In this document: positions 10,444-20,077 of the stretch, piece after piece
Numbering within the stretch: the stretch's first letter is position 1
How the letters are laid out: each line of letters begins with the position of its first letter
DNA from: Symbiodinium natans
Lineage: Eukaryota; Sar; Dinophyceae; Suessiales; Symbiodiniaceae
Reading direction: 5' to 3'
Assembly (NCBI GenBank): GCA_905221605.1
Contig: CAJNDS010002282.1
Coordinates: forward strand, 168,501 to 232,500
DNA length: 64,000 nucleotides
The notes under the pieces: model-generated
Told to the model about the DNA's origin: nothing
What the model saw: the letters and a program-made list of their open reading frames with translations, nothing else
Databases searched by the model: none
Made by a program: the position numbers and the translations under genes

Positions 10444-12387
10444 CTATTGAGGCTCCCCGCCGCCGCCTTGCGCCGTGGGTGATCCCACAAGATCGTCTCC
10501 AAAGGGGTACTCGAACTCCTCGTCAGGCTCCACAAGTTCACGGCGTCGCTTCCTGGAAGGTCTCAGCTCCAGGTTCCGCTTAGCAGCAATTTCGCCTCCT
10601 GTGGCAAAACGAAGAGACTCAACACTGGCCGTAATAGGAATGCCGCCGTGAATGAGCCAAGCCAAACCTCGCCCTTCAAGTCCAAGCACACGAGCCGGCC
10701 CCATCCAGCGTCCCTTGGTAGCTCCACCTCCAGTCTTGCGGTAGAAGCAGACCAAGTCGCCGGGCGCAAAGGGCCCCCTTTGGGGCGTCATTTTTCGAAG
10801 CATTGCCGCTCGGACTCGCTGAGCCCCATCAACATAGCTGAAAGCCTCCTTGGCGGCCATGCGAAATTGCAACTGCTTCCCGAACTCGGTCTCGGGATTC
10901 AGGGCTTCCTCGTGTACTCCAGCTCGTCCCTCGGCTTCTTCAGCAACCAAGGAATCAACTTCCAAAGGCATGCGGCCTAACGTCCACTGAGCTGGAGTAA
11001 AGCCTCCATGATGGACTCTATTGTTCTTGACAAAAGTAGCCTCCGGGATCAACATCTCAAGCGCGCGAAGGGAGTCCACTTGGCGGGCTTCGATCACATG
11101 CTGAAGAATTTGCTTCAATATTCCCCCTTGGCGCTCCCCACGTCCGAGCTGGTAGGGCGCTTCGACACCAATGTACCTGAGCTCGATGTGCATGGCATTG
11201 ATGGTTTCAGAGAAAATCCCTCGGTTGTGGACACCACGGTCAAGTACCAGGCGTCTCGGCGGACCAGCCCAGTCCAGCCACATGGTCCGGAAGGCGTCCA
11301 AGCATCTCTTCGAGGAGGGCATGCCACCATTTGGAGAAACCACCATGGCAGTGTGGTAGAGCGTGCCCATGCAAACAGCCGAGAGAACGGTGTAACGGTG
11401 GCGGTTTACGTCTCGGATCTCGAAGCAGTCAAGCGCCACCTCTACGTTAAAGCGGTATTCGCTGGGCATCCTTGTGGCAGGTTGTTGGGCAGGTCGTCGC
11501 CGAGCTGCGCAAGCAGGACAGTGGAAGTAGGGCAAGGCCTTTATCACATCGGGGTCGCCACCAGCAGTTCGAAGAAGGCGTTGCATCGAGGTCACCGAGG
11601 CATGACCCGTCATAGTGTGCAGCCTCCTCACCGCAATCCGTGTCGACTGTGGCAGTTGACGCCACCTTGCTCTCATCTCCTGAAGCGGCTGTCCTTCGTC
11701 CTGCTCGATCTCAGGCTTGGGCGTTTCTTCATCGAGAAGAGCTTGCTCATCGACCTGTTTCGCCTGAGGCAAGAAGCTGGCAAGGTCCTCGTCACCGTAG
11801 ATCTCGTCCAAGGTGAGGGGCGCGGTGTCATCATCCAGGGGCTCGGCCGCGTCCTCCTCCATAGCCTCGGCCGGGAACGCTGCACGGACCAAGATGCCAT
11901 CTAAGTCCCTGAGGTGCGCATCCATGACAGCCGTGCATAGCTCCACTGTCCATCCGGCGGTGTTCTGGCATTTTGTCCTTCCAGCTAGATAGCTGTGAGC
12001 ATGGTCTCGAGGGCATAGTCCATGTTGACGAAGCATCTCCTTGAGGGCAGGCGAAGCAGTCAGCACACTCATAGGCTTGCGGTGGTACTTGTCAGAGAAG
12101 GGGTCCTGCAGCCCAAAAGCACAGGAGTCAAAAGACAGTTTCTCCAGACGCTCGGCGGTGGCTGCTTCTCGGGTGGAAGCTTGACAAAGAAGCTCTTGCA
12201 GGTCCCAAGTGTTCCAAAGATCAGATCCGGCTGGGTTCATGAGCAAGACCTGTCTTCCACGACGCAGTCGTTCCACAATGGTCTCCTTCATCCACCGGAC
12301 AATGGGCATCCACACTCTCCTCGCGGCCTGGTGGCCTCCTTGCTGTTCTCGTTGCGCTCGGCGTTCACACGCTGCCAGCCAGACCAC
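10444..12387 (-). CDS. Integrase region, element 1
   Basis: After an N-terminal spacer, the frame shows the His/Cys zinc-binding part of integrase (RRLHTMTGHASVT, later FHCPACAARRRP). The catalytic core follows with VALDCFEIRD (first Asp), LVLDRGVHNRG (second Asp) and GRGERQGGILKQ (Glu). A C-terminal domain contains GDLVCFYRK and WMGPARVLGLEG, as in retroelement integrases. The enzyme inserts the element cDNA. The frame ends in TAG at 10444-10446, and the next frame (RT) continues in phase directly beyond it, so only this codon separates integrase from RT. The first Met listed is near the upstream frameshift and is not a natural start. Confidence 0.85.
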   Translation of the reverse strand: MVWLAACERRAQREQQGGHQAARRVWMPIVRWMKETIVERLRRGRQVLLMNPAGSDLWNTWDLQELLCQASTREAATAERLEKLSFDSCAFGLQDPFSDKYHRKPMSVLTASPALKEMLRQHGLCPRDHAHSYLAGRTKCQNTAGWTVELCTAVMDAHLRDLDGILVRAAFPAEAMEEDAAEPLDDDTAPLTLDEIYGDEDLASFLPQAKQVDEQALLDEETPKPEIEQDEGQPLQEMRARWRQLPQSTRIAVRRLHTMTGHASVTSMQRLLRTAGGDPDVIKALPYFHCPACAARRRPAQQPATRMPSEYRFNVEVALDCFEIRDVNRHRYTVLSAVCMGTLYHTAMVVSPNGGMPSSKRCLDAFRTMWLDWAGPPRRLVLDRGVHNRGIFSETINAMHIELRYIGVEAPYQLGRGERQGGILKQILQHVIEARQVDSLRALEMLIPEATFVKNNRVHHGGFTPAQWTLGRMPLEVDSLVAEEAEGRAGVHEEALNPETEFGKQLQFRMAAKEAFSYVDGAQRVRAAMLRKMTPQRGPFAPGDLVCFYRKTGGGATKGRWMGPARVLGLEGRGLAWLIHGGIPITASVESLRFATGGEIAAKRNLELRPSRKRRRELVEPDEEFEYPFGDDLVGSPTAQGGGGEPQ

Positions 12388-12789
12388 ATAGTACTCGAAG
12401 GCGAGAATGCCACAAGGTAAGGATCATCCCTCTCGATGACCAGGCTGGCTTGCTCACGCCCAGTCTCGGTCGTCAAGTCAATGCGGTTGTGGTGCCCGGT
12501 TCCCAAGGGAGTGGAGACCGGATAGCCGTAGTGTTGGTGGGCGATGCCAGTGAGCACTGCACAGCCGAAAATTTCCAGAAGAAAGGTTCCACATCCTCGG
12601 GGAAGGCATGGACGCCGGCGTGAGCTGTAGGGACACACATGGTTCCACAAAAGTCGATCTTGGCTCTTGACCCCAAGGATCTGCTCTTTGTGCTTCATCG
12701 CCTGGCCCTTGTTCATGGCATGGGTCTTCATCTTGTCAAAGGCCAAATAACCAACAGCCGGATCGGTGCCCACGATGTCCTTGATGTCG
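12288..12789 (-). CDS. Linker between protease and integrase in a third frame, element 1
   Basis: This minus-strand frame is continuous with the IDFTKD reading of the 18-bp repeat. It carries FGCAVLTGIAHQHYGYPVST and ERDDPYLVAFSPSSTMWSGW, then WQRVNAER, where it should join the integrase frame (RAQREQQGGHQAARR). The change of frame near 12358 is therefore a small indel. A piece in the protease frame at 12473-12676 (AGVHAFPEDVEPFFWKFSA) also looks protein-like, so a further compensating shift may lie near 12600. Function of this spacer is unknown. Confidence 0.5.
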
Positions 12790-15673
12790 TCGCTGTCCTT
12801 GGTGTAGTCGCCTTCCTTGGTGAAGTCGCCGTCCTTGGTGAAGTCGCTGTCCTTGGTGAAGCCGATGTCCTTGGTGAAGTCGCCGTCCTTGGTGAAGTCG
12901 CCGTCCTTGGTGAAGTCGATGTCCTTGGTGAAGTCGATGTCCTTGGTGAAGTCGATGTCCTTGGTGAAGCCGCCGTCCTTGGTGAAGTCGATGTCCTTGG
13001 TGAAGTCGATGTCCTTGGTGAAGCCGCCGTCCTTGGTGAAGTCGATGTCCTTGGTGAAGCCGCCGTCCTTGGTGAAGTCGATGCCCTTGGTGAAGTCGAT
13101 GTCCTTGGTGAAGTCGATGTCCTTGGTGAGGTCGCTGTCCTTGGTGAAGTCGCCGTCCTTGGTGAAGTCGGTGTCCTTGGTGAAGTCGATGTCCTTGGTG
13201 AAGCCGATGTCCTTGGTGAAGTCGATGTCCTTGGTGAAGCCGCCGTCCTTGGTGAAGTCGATGTCCTTGGTGAAGTCGATGTCCTTGGTGAAGCCGCTGT
13301 CCTTGGTGAAGTCGATGTCCTTGGTGAAGCCGCCGTCCTTGGTGAAGTCGATGTCCTTGGTGAAGTCGATGTCCTTGGTGAGTCGTCCTTGGTGAAGTCG
13401 GTGTCCTTGGTGAAGTCGCCGTTGGGCTCGACGTCGCCCTCCGGGTCATCCCGGTCAAGGTCTTCGTCATCCAGGCTGTCCCGGTCATTGTTGAGCATGT
13501 CGAAGTAGTAGGCGAAGTTCCCCGGCAGGAGCCGCAGGCCAAATAACCCATTATGGTGCACAAGTCGAAGGTCATGACCAAGAAGCTGAGAATGGGCCAC
13601 CTCGCGACTCAGATCAAGAACCAGGCCCAACCTCCGCTGTGCCTCCAAACTCACGAGCAGCGGCGCATCACTGTCCTCTAGCTCCACGCTCCGTAGGCTC
13701 CCGTTGGCATATCCTCCATTGGCAAGCTCCAGGCACAAGTCCAGCTCGCGGGCCCCAGAGGTCTGGACCAGACCTCCAATGCCGCGAAATCCCCCACCAG
13801 TGTCCGGTAGAAGATCAGGGGCCTCCTGCTTGGTGAGCTCCAGGTAGCGCTGCAACCATCGGCTGCCATGACACGTAGTGTTGCAACCTGTGTCCAGCAC
13901 ACAGACCAAAGCACCTTCCGATCCCGTGGGCCCTTCCAGGTCGACATCATTAAGGGCCATAAAAGCTCGTCGAACTGGCTCCTTGAAGAGGGGGCCATGG
14001 TGAGTCTCGTGCTGGGCGATTTCCATGAAGAGCAGCTTGAGTTGCTTCATCCCTCGCCCGCTGCGGTCGTCGATGTTCGCTTGCACCCAATTGCGGTAGC
14101 CGATGTCCTGGTAGGCATGGTAGACGGGCTCGTTCTTGTACTTCCCCTCGGTGGCCAGAGCAGAGGCACGATCGCGGAGGGTCTCCAATCGTCCAAGCTC
14201 AGCGTCACGTTGCGGTACAGGTTGTGGCTCTGTTGGCAGCGGGTCGTTGAAGACGGTCACCATCTGCAGGATCAGCCTCAAGGATTCTCGCAAAGAGCTT
14301 CCCTTGATGTAGCTCTCGGTTCCGACGTGTTGAAGCCGTTGGTGCACAGCCTCCTGGAAGGTTGCCACGGCACGCTCCGCCTCTGCTCGTGTCAGATAGG
14401 TCTCCTCGTCCAACGATGACAAACCTCGGCTCTCCTGCTGCGGTGTCCTTCCAGGACCCGGGGCGCCTGCTGCTGGCGCTGGTCTCGTACTGCTCGGGCC
14501 GCTCTCCTGGAAACCACAGTCCAAGCAGGTGCGCTTCCAAGAGAAAGCATTCGTTCCTCGCCAAGAGACCCGGTGATGTGCGCAGCCAGGCTTTGGCATG
14601 GCGGTAGTCGATGCAGTGGACGTCGTCGGCTCGATCTTCGTCCGCTCAAGCAAGGCCCCGCAGTCGAGACATTTCACCTGGCGATAGTGCGCATTGCTGC
14701 CCTTAGTGGTGGTCTTTAGGTGCTGGCACCCCGTTCGCGACGGCGAGGGCTGTGACTGCTGAGACATGGTCGGGGTCGAGGAGGTCGGCGATGCTCTCGT
14801 TGGTGTCGTCGCCGACATCCTTGTAGAAGATGAAGCGGCTGGCCCCCCGATCGCATGAATCGGAGTGTCCACTTCCATTGCACTAAGGGCTTGCTGCAGC
14901 ATTGCATCCTCGAGGTCATTCGCCGTAGGTGCCGGCGTGGCATCCGGAAGCCATCGCGGTTGCAACTCTGCAGGCACCAAGCTCCACGAGGACTCGGTTG
15001 GGCTGTGGTCGTTGCCGTCGGTCTCAAGGTCAATGACGCCATTGCCGCGCAGATCACGCGGCGGTGGCACAGCCCGATAGTCGTTGAGGCCTGGTGTCCG
15101 ATAGGCCAAGTTGGCGGTGCGCCGGTGCGGCTCGTCCTCGCGGATGGCAAAGTACACGGGACGAGGCTTGCCAGTTTTCCCAGCATTGCCCTTGCCATGC
15201 GACAGCGAACTTGTAGTAGAGCTAGGCGGGGATGTCGTCGAGGATCCTGGTCGCGCCTTTCCTGATCGGCCAGCGCCTTTGGTCTGAGGGCAATGCGGAT
15301 CTCCTTGCCAATGGCCGCGTTGTCCGCAGCGGCGGCAAGTGGTGCGGGCCTTCAGGTCCGCCACCTTCCTCCTTCTCTCTTCCAGGCTGAGTGAGCCAGT
15401 GACGGCAAATTGCCGCGTGGGCGGGCCTCGGAAGCCGCTACCCTTCTTCGAAGCACCCTTGCGTGCGAAGTGCGCTTCTTGCTCGATCTGCATAAGGTCG
15501 GCTGCATACTCGGCAGTGTCAGGGTCCAGCAAATCCACCCCGTCCTCGACGAGATAGCCAATCTGCTCCTCCTCGAAGTCCAGCTCCTCCTCGGCGATGT
15601 ACCCCTCATACATTTCCTCCTCTGGGAGGTCGTGGTGCTCGTTGTACTCCGTCGTGTCCTCAGTCTCGGCCAT
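12728..15673 (-). CDS. Gag C-terminal region with zinc knuckle and aspartic protease, element 1
   Basis: The 981-codon frame begins with an acidic segment, then a zinc knuckle (CRRCGQRGHWQGDPHC, about residues 110-125) and a Pro/Ser/Thr-rich linker. Two further Cys/His clusters follow at about residues 320-385 (HYRQVKCLDCGALLE and CAHHRVSWRGTNAFSWKRTC), then an aspartic protease with LVCVLDTGCNTTCHG (catalytic DTG) near residue 590. The last 210 or so residues read SPRTST repeats. That tail is an out-of-frame reading of an 18-bp tandem repeat and is not the original protein. The first five or so codons of each half are in the natural frame (DFTKDTDFTKD), after which a net 4-bp loss near 13380-13390 shifts it. 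Confidence 0.8.
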   Translation of the reverse strand: MAETEDTTEYNEHHDLPEEEMYEGYIAEEELDFEEEQIGYLVEDGVDLLDPDTAEYAADLMQIEQEAHFARKGASKKGSGFRGPPTRQFAVTGSLSLEERRRKVADLKARTTCRRCGQRGHWQGDPHCPQTKGAGRSGKARPGSSTTSPPSSTTSSLSHGKGNAGKTGKPRPVYFAIREDEPHRRTANLAYRTPGLNDYRAVPPPRDLRGNGVIDLETDGNDHSPTESSWSLVPAELQPRWLPDATPAPTANDLEDAMLQQALSAMEVDTPIHAIGGPAASSSTRMSATTPTRASPTSSTPTMSQQSQPSPSRTGCQHLKTTTKGSNAHYRQVKCLDCGALLERTKIEPTTSTASTTAMPKPGCAHHRVSWRGTNAFSWKRTCLDCGFQESGPSSTRPAPAAGAPGPGRTPQQESRGLSSLDEETYLTRAEAERAVATFQEAVHQRLQHVGTESYIKGSSLRESLRLILQMVTVFNDPLPTEPQPVPQRDAELGRLETLRDRASALATEGKYKNEPVYHAYQDIGYRNWVQANIDDRSGRGMKQLKLLFMEIAQHETHHGPLFKEPVRRAFMALNDVDLEGPTGSEGALVCVLDTGCNTTCHGSRWLQRYLELTKQEAPDLLPDTGGGFRGIGGLVQTSGARELDLCLELANGGYANGSLRSVELEDSDAPLLVSLEAQRRLGLVLDLSREVAHSQLLGHDLRLVHHNGLFGLRLLPGNFAYYFDMLNNDRDSLDDEDLDRDDPEGDVEPNGDFTKDTDFTKDDSPRTSTSPRTSTSPRTAASPRTSTSPRTAASPRTSTSPRTSTSPRTAASPRTSTSPRTSASPRTSTSPRTPTSPRTATSPRTATSPRTSTSPRTSTSPRASTSPRTAASPRTSTSPRTAASPRTSTSPRTSTSPRTAASPRTSTSPRTSTSPRTSTSPRTATSPRTATSPRTSASPRTATSPRTATSPRKATTPRTATTSRTSWAPIRLLVIWPLTR
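12790..13425 (-). repeat. 18-bp tandem repeat inside the element 1 polyprotein
   Basis: About 35 copies of an 18-bp unit (plus strand GTCCTTGGTGAAGTCGAT). On the coding strand the natural frame gives IDFTKD or GDFTKD per unit. It continues without a break into GDYTKDSDDIKDIVGTDP and the region leading to integrase. Because 18 is a multiple of three and no frame holds a stop, all frames read through. One irregular unit at 13379-13390 lacks 4 bp and causes the frame change. Confidence 0.92.
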
Positions 15674-15743
15674 GTAGCTAGAGGGCCGCCAGGATCGGGT
15701 AGCGAGGAGGTCGCCCAGGAGCGCGTTCCAGAGCCCTTGTGTC

Positions 15744-16406
15744 CTATTCCTTTGTGCGGCGCTGGCGTGCGTCGCTCCCTCTCATGGATCCGGCCGTGTT
15801 GAGCCACCAGTTCGTCGGCCACAGCATCAAAGGTGATCTCGCCCTTGATCGCCGTCCGGATGAGCAGCTGATGGTCGGCCGAGATATTCGAGGAAGCAAG
15901 CAATTGCTCAGCCAACGCCATGTCCGGAAGGCGCATCTCATTGCTGCAGTCCGTGAGACAGCGGTACCACGTGAGCTGAGAACAAAGGTGGAGACGGGCT
16001 CGCCAGGTTGCCGGGAGAGAATGCCATGGGAAGTGGCACCAGCAGCATAAAGCTCTCTTGCCTGCTGAAGCCGCTTGGGTCTGAGGATCTTCTCGAAGGT
16101 CTCCAGCAATTTGTCGGGGCCGTCCTCTTGCTCGAAAACGGTCATCTCCATGGTCTGCACCATGCGCAAAGCCGTTCCGGAGATCCCCTCAACGAGGCGC
16201 AGCCCAAGAGGCCCAAGCTTGGCCTTCTCTTCCTTGCTCATCGTCTTCTCCTTGGCAATCCTGGCTCGAACTCTAAAAGCATACTCGGCGAGTCTGGTCG
16301 GCTCACCATTGAATCTGGGGATCCCAAACTTCCCCTCAGTGCCCTGGCCAACCTCATCATCATGAGTGAAGTTGGGCCAGCGCAGCAACTCCAGCAAAGC
16401 CGCCAT
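15744..16406 (-). CDS. Gag N-terminal part, element 1
   Basis: The frame starts close behind the primer-binding site and opens with MAALLELLRWPNFTHDDEVG, then FGIPRFNGEPTRLAEYAFRV and a helical domain of the retroviral-gag/UBN2 kind (ETFEKILRPKRLQQARELYA). It is convincing to about residue 145. After that the meaningful reading moves to another minus frame at about 15975-15720 (LASSNISADHQLLIRTAIKG), so at least one frameshift lies near 15940-15975. A second change of frame near 15690-15740 leads into the knuckle/protease frame. The encoded protein would bind element RNA and form the particle. Confidence 0.7.
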   Translation of the reverse strand: MAALLELLRWPNFTHDDEVGQGTEGKFGIPRFNGEPTRLAEYAFRVRARIAKEKTMSKEEKAKLGPLGLRLVEGISGTALRMVQTMEMTVFEQEDGPDKLLETFEKILRPKRLQQARELYAAGATSHGILSRQPGEPVSTFVLSSRGTAVSRTAAMRCAFRTWRWLSNCLLPRISRPTISCSSGRRSRARSPLMLWPTNWWLNTAGSMRGSDARQRRTKE

Positions 16407-16466
16407 GGCCTGCTGACGCGGAGGCGCAGAAGCGCGTGGGCTTGGCCCGTAGGCCCAGGAGCCGTA

Positions 16467-16478
16467 GCTCCGCTACCA
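16467..16478 (-). promoter_or_regulatory. Primer-binding site of element 1
   Basis: One base inside the 5' LTR the minus strand reads TGGTAGCGGAGC. This matches 10 of 12 positions of the plant copia primer site TGGTATCAGAGC, which is complementary to initiator tRNA-Met. It begins TGG, as expected for pairing with a tRNA CCA end. Confidence 0.7.
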
Positions 16479-16479
16479 G

Positions 16480-16622
16480 TGCGGAAATGCAAAGCTTCCC
16501 CGCACTGGCGCACACAGTTGTTTTGCTCGCTTGAGCCATTCAGTTAACGGTCAAGGTCGGATGCATAGCTGTTGCGCTTCTGGTTTTACTGGACTATACA
16601 AGAAAGAAGCTCTGCTTTCACA
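16480..16622 (-). repeat. 5' LTR of element 1
   Basis: 143 bp with TG...CA ends matching 8001-8143. On the minus strand it precedes gag and the primer-binding site, so it is the 5' LTR and should hold the promoter. No TATA-like signal was recognised in it. Confidence 0.9.
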
Positions 16623-17402
16623 CCTGGCAGGGATGCCCTGTTAGAAAGAAGGAGAAGGGGGGTCCCCAAAAAGGGGGTCAAAAAGCACGATTTTGGCCTC
16701 CGGCAAACGCTGTGGACGACGACCTTGGGGGGGTAGGGGGGGGACCCCCCGTTACCGCAGCCCTGGCAAATGGTCTGGGTTTAGGGGTATTAGCTTTACT
16801 ACGTAGAGAGGTGTGCTGGCCGGGCACACTCGAAAGCCTATCTCACGTGGTGGTATGGCCAGAGCCTTCCTCGCTAAGCGTCAGTTCCAGGCCCAAGCTG
16901 GAGGCTTAACCCTCCAGCGCAGCTTGCAGACATTACTAGATTGCCAAGCCTCTCGCAGCTGAGCTGCTCGGCTCTGCCTAGCTCGGCAGCGGCCGCTCGG
17001 GCTCTGCTGCACGCTTAGGGTTTAGGGTTTAGGGTTTAGGATCTAGGGTCTAGGGTTTAGGGTTTAGGGGGGCCCGTGTGGTGTCTCGGTTTCGGGGCCC
17101 TTTCGATCCTCTGACATAAGTTCCCAAAGAAGGTCTGTTGACCATACACCTCGAAACCCTAAAGCCAATTCCAACTCAGTCAACCTGGCACCCTACATAA
17201 ACACTTGTGCGAAGGGCCCTTGGATGATATTCAGCACTGCCTGGCTTGAGGCCGAAAACGAAGAGGCCCAACTCCAGCAACGCACTGAACGCACCCATTT
17301 GTGACAGCGCACTTGCGGCAACAGCAACGCACTTGTGGCATTGCGAAAGGTACTCACAGAGGCAAGGGCCAGTCCGGGGTCGGAAAAAACTACTAACGTT
17401 CT
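16623..17402. other. Right flank of element 1; first telomere-type tract
   Basis: GC-rich flank with G-runs at 16725-16745, then unannotated sequence. At 17017-17075 the first TTTAGGG-type tract of the window appears, with a few TCTAGGG variants. To the left of this point such tracts are absent; to the right they recur every few hundred bases. No gene is supported. Confidence 0.6.
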
Positions 17403-17690
17403 TCCCTTACCCCTTCTGGCCCCTTTAGAATTATACCATAGAAACCCCAAAATCCTATTCTAACTACTAAGGCCCCTATACTATTCCCTTCTGGCCCCTT
17501 TAGAATGATCCTGTAACAACCCCAAAATCCTATTCTAACTACTAATACCATTCCCTTATGGCCACTTTAGAATTATGCCATAAATAGCCCCCAAAATCCT
17601 ATTCTAACTACTAATACTATTCCCTTACGGCCCCTTTAAAATTATCCCATAAATAGCTCCCAAAATCCTGTTCTAACTACTAAGGCCCCC
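17403..17690. repeat. Four tandem copies of a 65-80 bp AT-rich unit
   Basis: Each copy contains TTCCCTTNTGGCCNCTTTAGAAT-type sequence and then CCCCAAAATCCTATTCTAAC followed by TACTAA. Copies differ by substitutions and by the presence of ATAAATAG. The array is followed at once by CCCTAAACCC repeats at 17693. Confidence 0.85.
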
Positions 17691-17692
17691 CC

Positions 17693-17880
17693 TAAACCCT
17701 AAACCCTAAACCCTAAACCCTATATTACTGCCTGCAGCGACGCTTGCACATCCTCCGACGAGATGAAAAGCGCCGGCGGCGCCAACATACCCAAGGGCAA
17801 CGTCGATAGTATCCTAGGTGTCTGGCGTTTAGGGTTTAGGGTTTAGGGTGTAGGGTGTAGGGTTTAGGGTTTAGGGTTCG
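17693..17880. repeat. Telomere-type tracts around a short exon-like island
   Basis: CCCTAAA repeats at 17693-17722 and TTTAGGG repeats at 17828-17879 face each other across about 100 bp. The plus strand of the intervening piece (17737-17820) is open and protein-like (SSDEMKSAGGANIPKGNVDS). It could be a small exon or an insertion between two inverted tracts. Orientation and function are unknown. Confidence 0.4.
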
Positions 17881-17883
17881 ATT

Positions 17884-19393
17884 TCAACAGTCCCCACAAG
17901 TATTTATAAGCAGGGCTCCTAATATTAAACAATAACGGAAATTGAAAAAAACATCCCAAATCGATGCCCAGTATCCGTAAGGCCCTGACGATGTTGTCGT
18001 GGACGTTGTGGGCGTTGTGGGCGTTGTGGGCGTTGTGGGCGTTGTGGGCGGTGCGGACGTTGTGGATGTTGTGGACGTTGTGGACGTTGTGGACGTCGCG
18101 TTGCATCCGAAGATCCGTCCGCCGGGGAAGTACTCGGATCCGAAGCTTGGGACTGCAATCTCGGCCACCGCAACTGAGGTGGCCGTGAGGGCAGCCCGAG
18201 CCATCGAGCCCCCTGAAACGTCCACGAGAAACTTGATCGTCCGTGCGGCGCTCCAAGTTCCATTGGGGCTCGCCTCGAAGATGGTAACCCGGTCGCATGT
18301 CGCGACACACTCCGCAGCTGCGCGGCCGGAGCTAGAGACCGCAAGCAATTCCGGGGAGCTATTTAGCTCCGTCCGAAAGACCTCGGTGAGGTCAGACCAC
18401 GAGCCATCCTGGCTTTCGTAGATGACGAGGAGGCGGGTCGGGGTGCCGGCCAAAGCCCAAAACACGGCGACATAGTTCCCGTCCACGGCGACTGGGCCGG
18501 CGCCATTGAACGGAGCAGCGGTGGGGCTTGAGATGTTTGCCACTGGCCCGAACCACGAGCTACCCGTCCATTGAAACAACAGCACTTGTGTGTTGGAAAA
18601 GGATGCCGGCGCTAATACAACGGCCAGGGTGTGACCGTCCACAGCAAACCTGACAAACGCTGTGGGTATCACGAGGTCGGCAGTGGGCACTGCCGTCCAA
18701 CTTGCGCCTTGAATCTGGAATGTCTGATACATGCCTGAACTGTTCGCCAGGACCAACAAGTTTCCCCCAAGAGACATGGCATCGGTTCCTGGAAACAGTT
18801 GCTGTCCCAAGAACACCCAGGAGACCCCGTTGTGCTTGAAGGTGTGAGCGGCAGGACCTGCTGGGGACGTTGCATCGTAAGCTACGACAACTTTTGCACT
18901 GCTCAAAGCTGTGTCTCTGGCCCAACCAAACGACAGCGTCACGTTCCGGGTTGCTATGTCCGTAATGTTCGAGTCTAACTCCCACGCTCCATTTGCCGAT
19001 CTGCTGTAAATGAGGACTTCGTCTGGGCGGCCTGGCAAGGTCCATCCAAGAAGGTGGAAGTCACCCGCTGCACCTGCTGATGGCTTCGGATTCCCCGCCT
19101 TCGGGGCTGGCGACGGGACAACGCGCACCTGCTCCGCCCAGTCAGAGCTGGGGCAGTCCTGGGGGGGCCACTCGCTATCGAGCTTCTACAGGGGTCTGGG
19201 ATTCAAAAGCGGGGGTTCTTTCTTCTTCTAAATCAAGACCAGCATCTGGTTCTGACGCCCGGAGACCTCTGGACCCTCCTTGCGCGAGCTGCAGCAAGCA
19301 GGATGGCTCCTGATACACGGAGGCACTGCAGTCAAAGTTCCCTGCCCAGCACACCCAGGCAGCTATGGCCATGGAGCTCCATATCTTGATCAT
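17884..19393 (-). CDS. Secreted propeller-like protein with Thr-rich stalk (frameshifted)
   Basis: ATG 19393 opens a signal peptide (MAIAAWVCWAGNFDCSAS after an internal Met) followed by SCLLQLAQGG. The frame meets a stop near 19178. The reading resumes in another minus frame with EWPPQDCPSSDWAEQVRVVP and runs to 17884. A 1-2 bp indel or very short intron near 19150-19180 is needed to join them. The body repeats units such as DGNYVAVFWALAG and VDGHTLAVVLAP with NGAWELDSN-like WxxxN strands, as in extracellular beta-propellers. Near the C-terminus is a run of Thr/Ser/Pro (TTSTTSTTS, TTPTTPTTP), as in mucin-like stalks. The last residues after it (FFNFRYCLILGALL) may run into an intron, so a membrane anchor could lie in an unseen exon. 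Ligand unknown. Confidence 0.6.
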
Positions 19394-20077
19394 CTGGGTT
19401 GGCCTTTAAACCCTCGGAAAAAATATTTATATATAGGGCCCCTTATAAGCCCAAATAAAGAAAATAAGCATGTCCCAGAAACCAACCTAGTCATGGTTCG
19501 GTTCGCTACTCAGAGCCTCTACTAGCTCGAGCTGTTCGTCGAGAAGGCACCTTCCATCCCAGGCACCCACAAGACATGCCAAGGAATTGCTGTGCTCACC
19601 CCGAAGAGTCGCCTTCTGTGTGGTAAAAACAAATGGACCTTACTGCCTCAAAGAACATGTAAGAACCAGAGAGAGATCCCCACCGTCCACCTCACGAGGA
19701 GGCCCTCCAACTGTAGCTTGTGAAGGAAGATTGGGCTTCAATCCATAGTTCCTTACGGCTGCCCTGATAGCTTGGGACAGCGTCCTTGTGGAGCGCGGGG
19801 GTGGTTGATGAGTCCACGAAAATCATCATCCTTTACTACACGGGTGCATCCGACAATCCTGTCCTAGCCCACACAGCGCTCCTCAGATGTCTTTCGGTGG
19901 CCAAGGACTCGATGCTTCGGGCTTTTCGGGGGGCGGCACATGGCCACTTTTTAAGATTTGGGCCACTGGATTCGACCTCCTCCTCCCAAAAAAACTGCCC
20001 ACGAACGGAGCTCGAAAAGACCGAGCTGTGAGCCCAACAAAGGCAGCCAACAAAGCGTTGCGGCTGAGGGCTTCGGC
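19394..20077. other. No confident gene
   Basis: The plus strand has an open segment at 19887-20096 with PLFKIWATGFDLLLPKKLPT, which could be an exon, but no splice context was found. The rest shows nothing recognisable. Confidence 0.4.

Larger units (their letters stand above)
8001..16622 (-). mobile_element. Copia-type LTR retrotransposon, minus strand (element 1)
   Basis: Two direct repeats of 143 bp (8001-8143 and 16480-16622) start TG and end CA and differ at one base (8036 T, 16515 C). Between them on the minus strand the order is gag, CCHC knuckle, aspartic protease, integrase, reverse transcriptase, RNase H, which is the Ty1/copia order. A primer-binding-site-like sequence follows the 5' LTR. 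The polyprotein is broken by several frameshifts and one in-frame TAG, yet the LTRs are nearly identical. No target-site duplication is visible: the outer flanks are TCGTC on the left and CCTGG on the right, and the two flanks also differ greatly in composition. Confidence 0.92.

Noticed and set aside
8411-12420. Plus-strand ORFs opposite RT and integrase (up to 298 codons)
   Set aside because: Antisense shadows of GC-rich coding sequence without domains of their own.
12639-13581. Plus- and minus-strand ORFs over the 18-bp repeat
   Set aside because: They are alternative readings of the IDFTKD repeat within the element 1 polyprotein.
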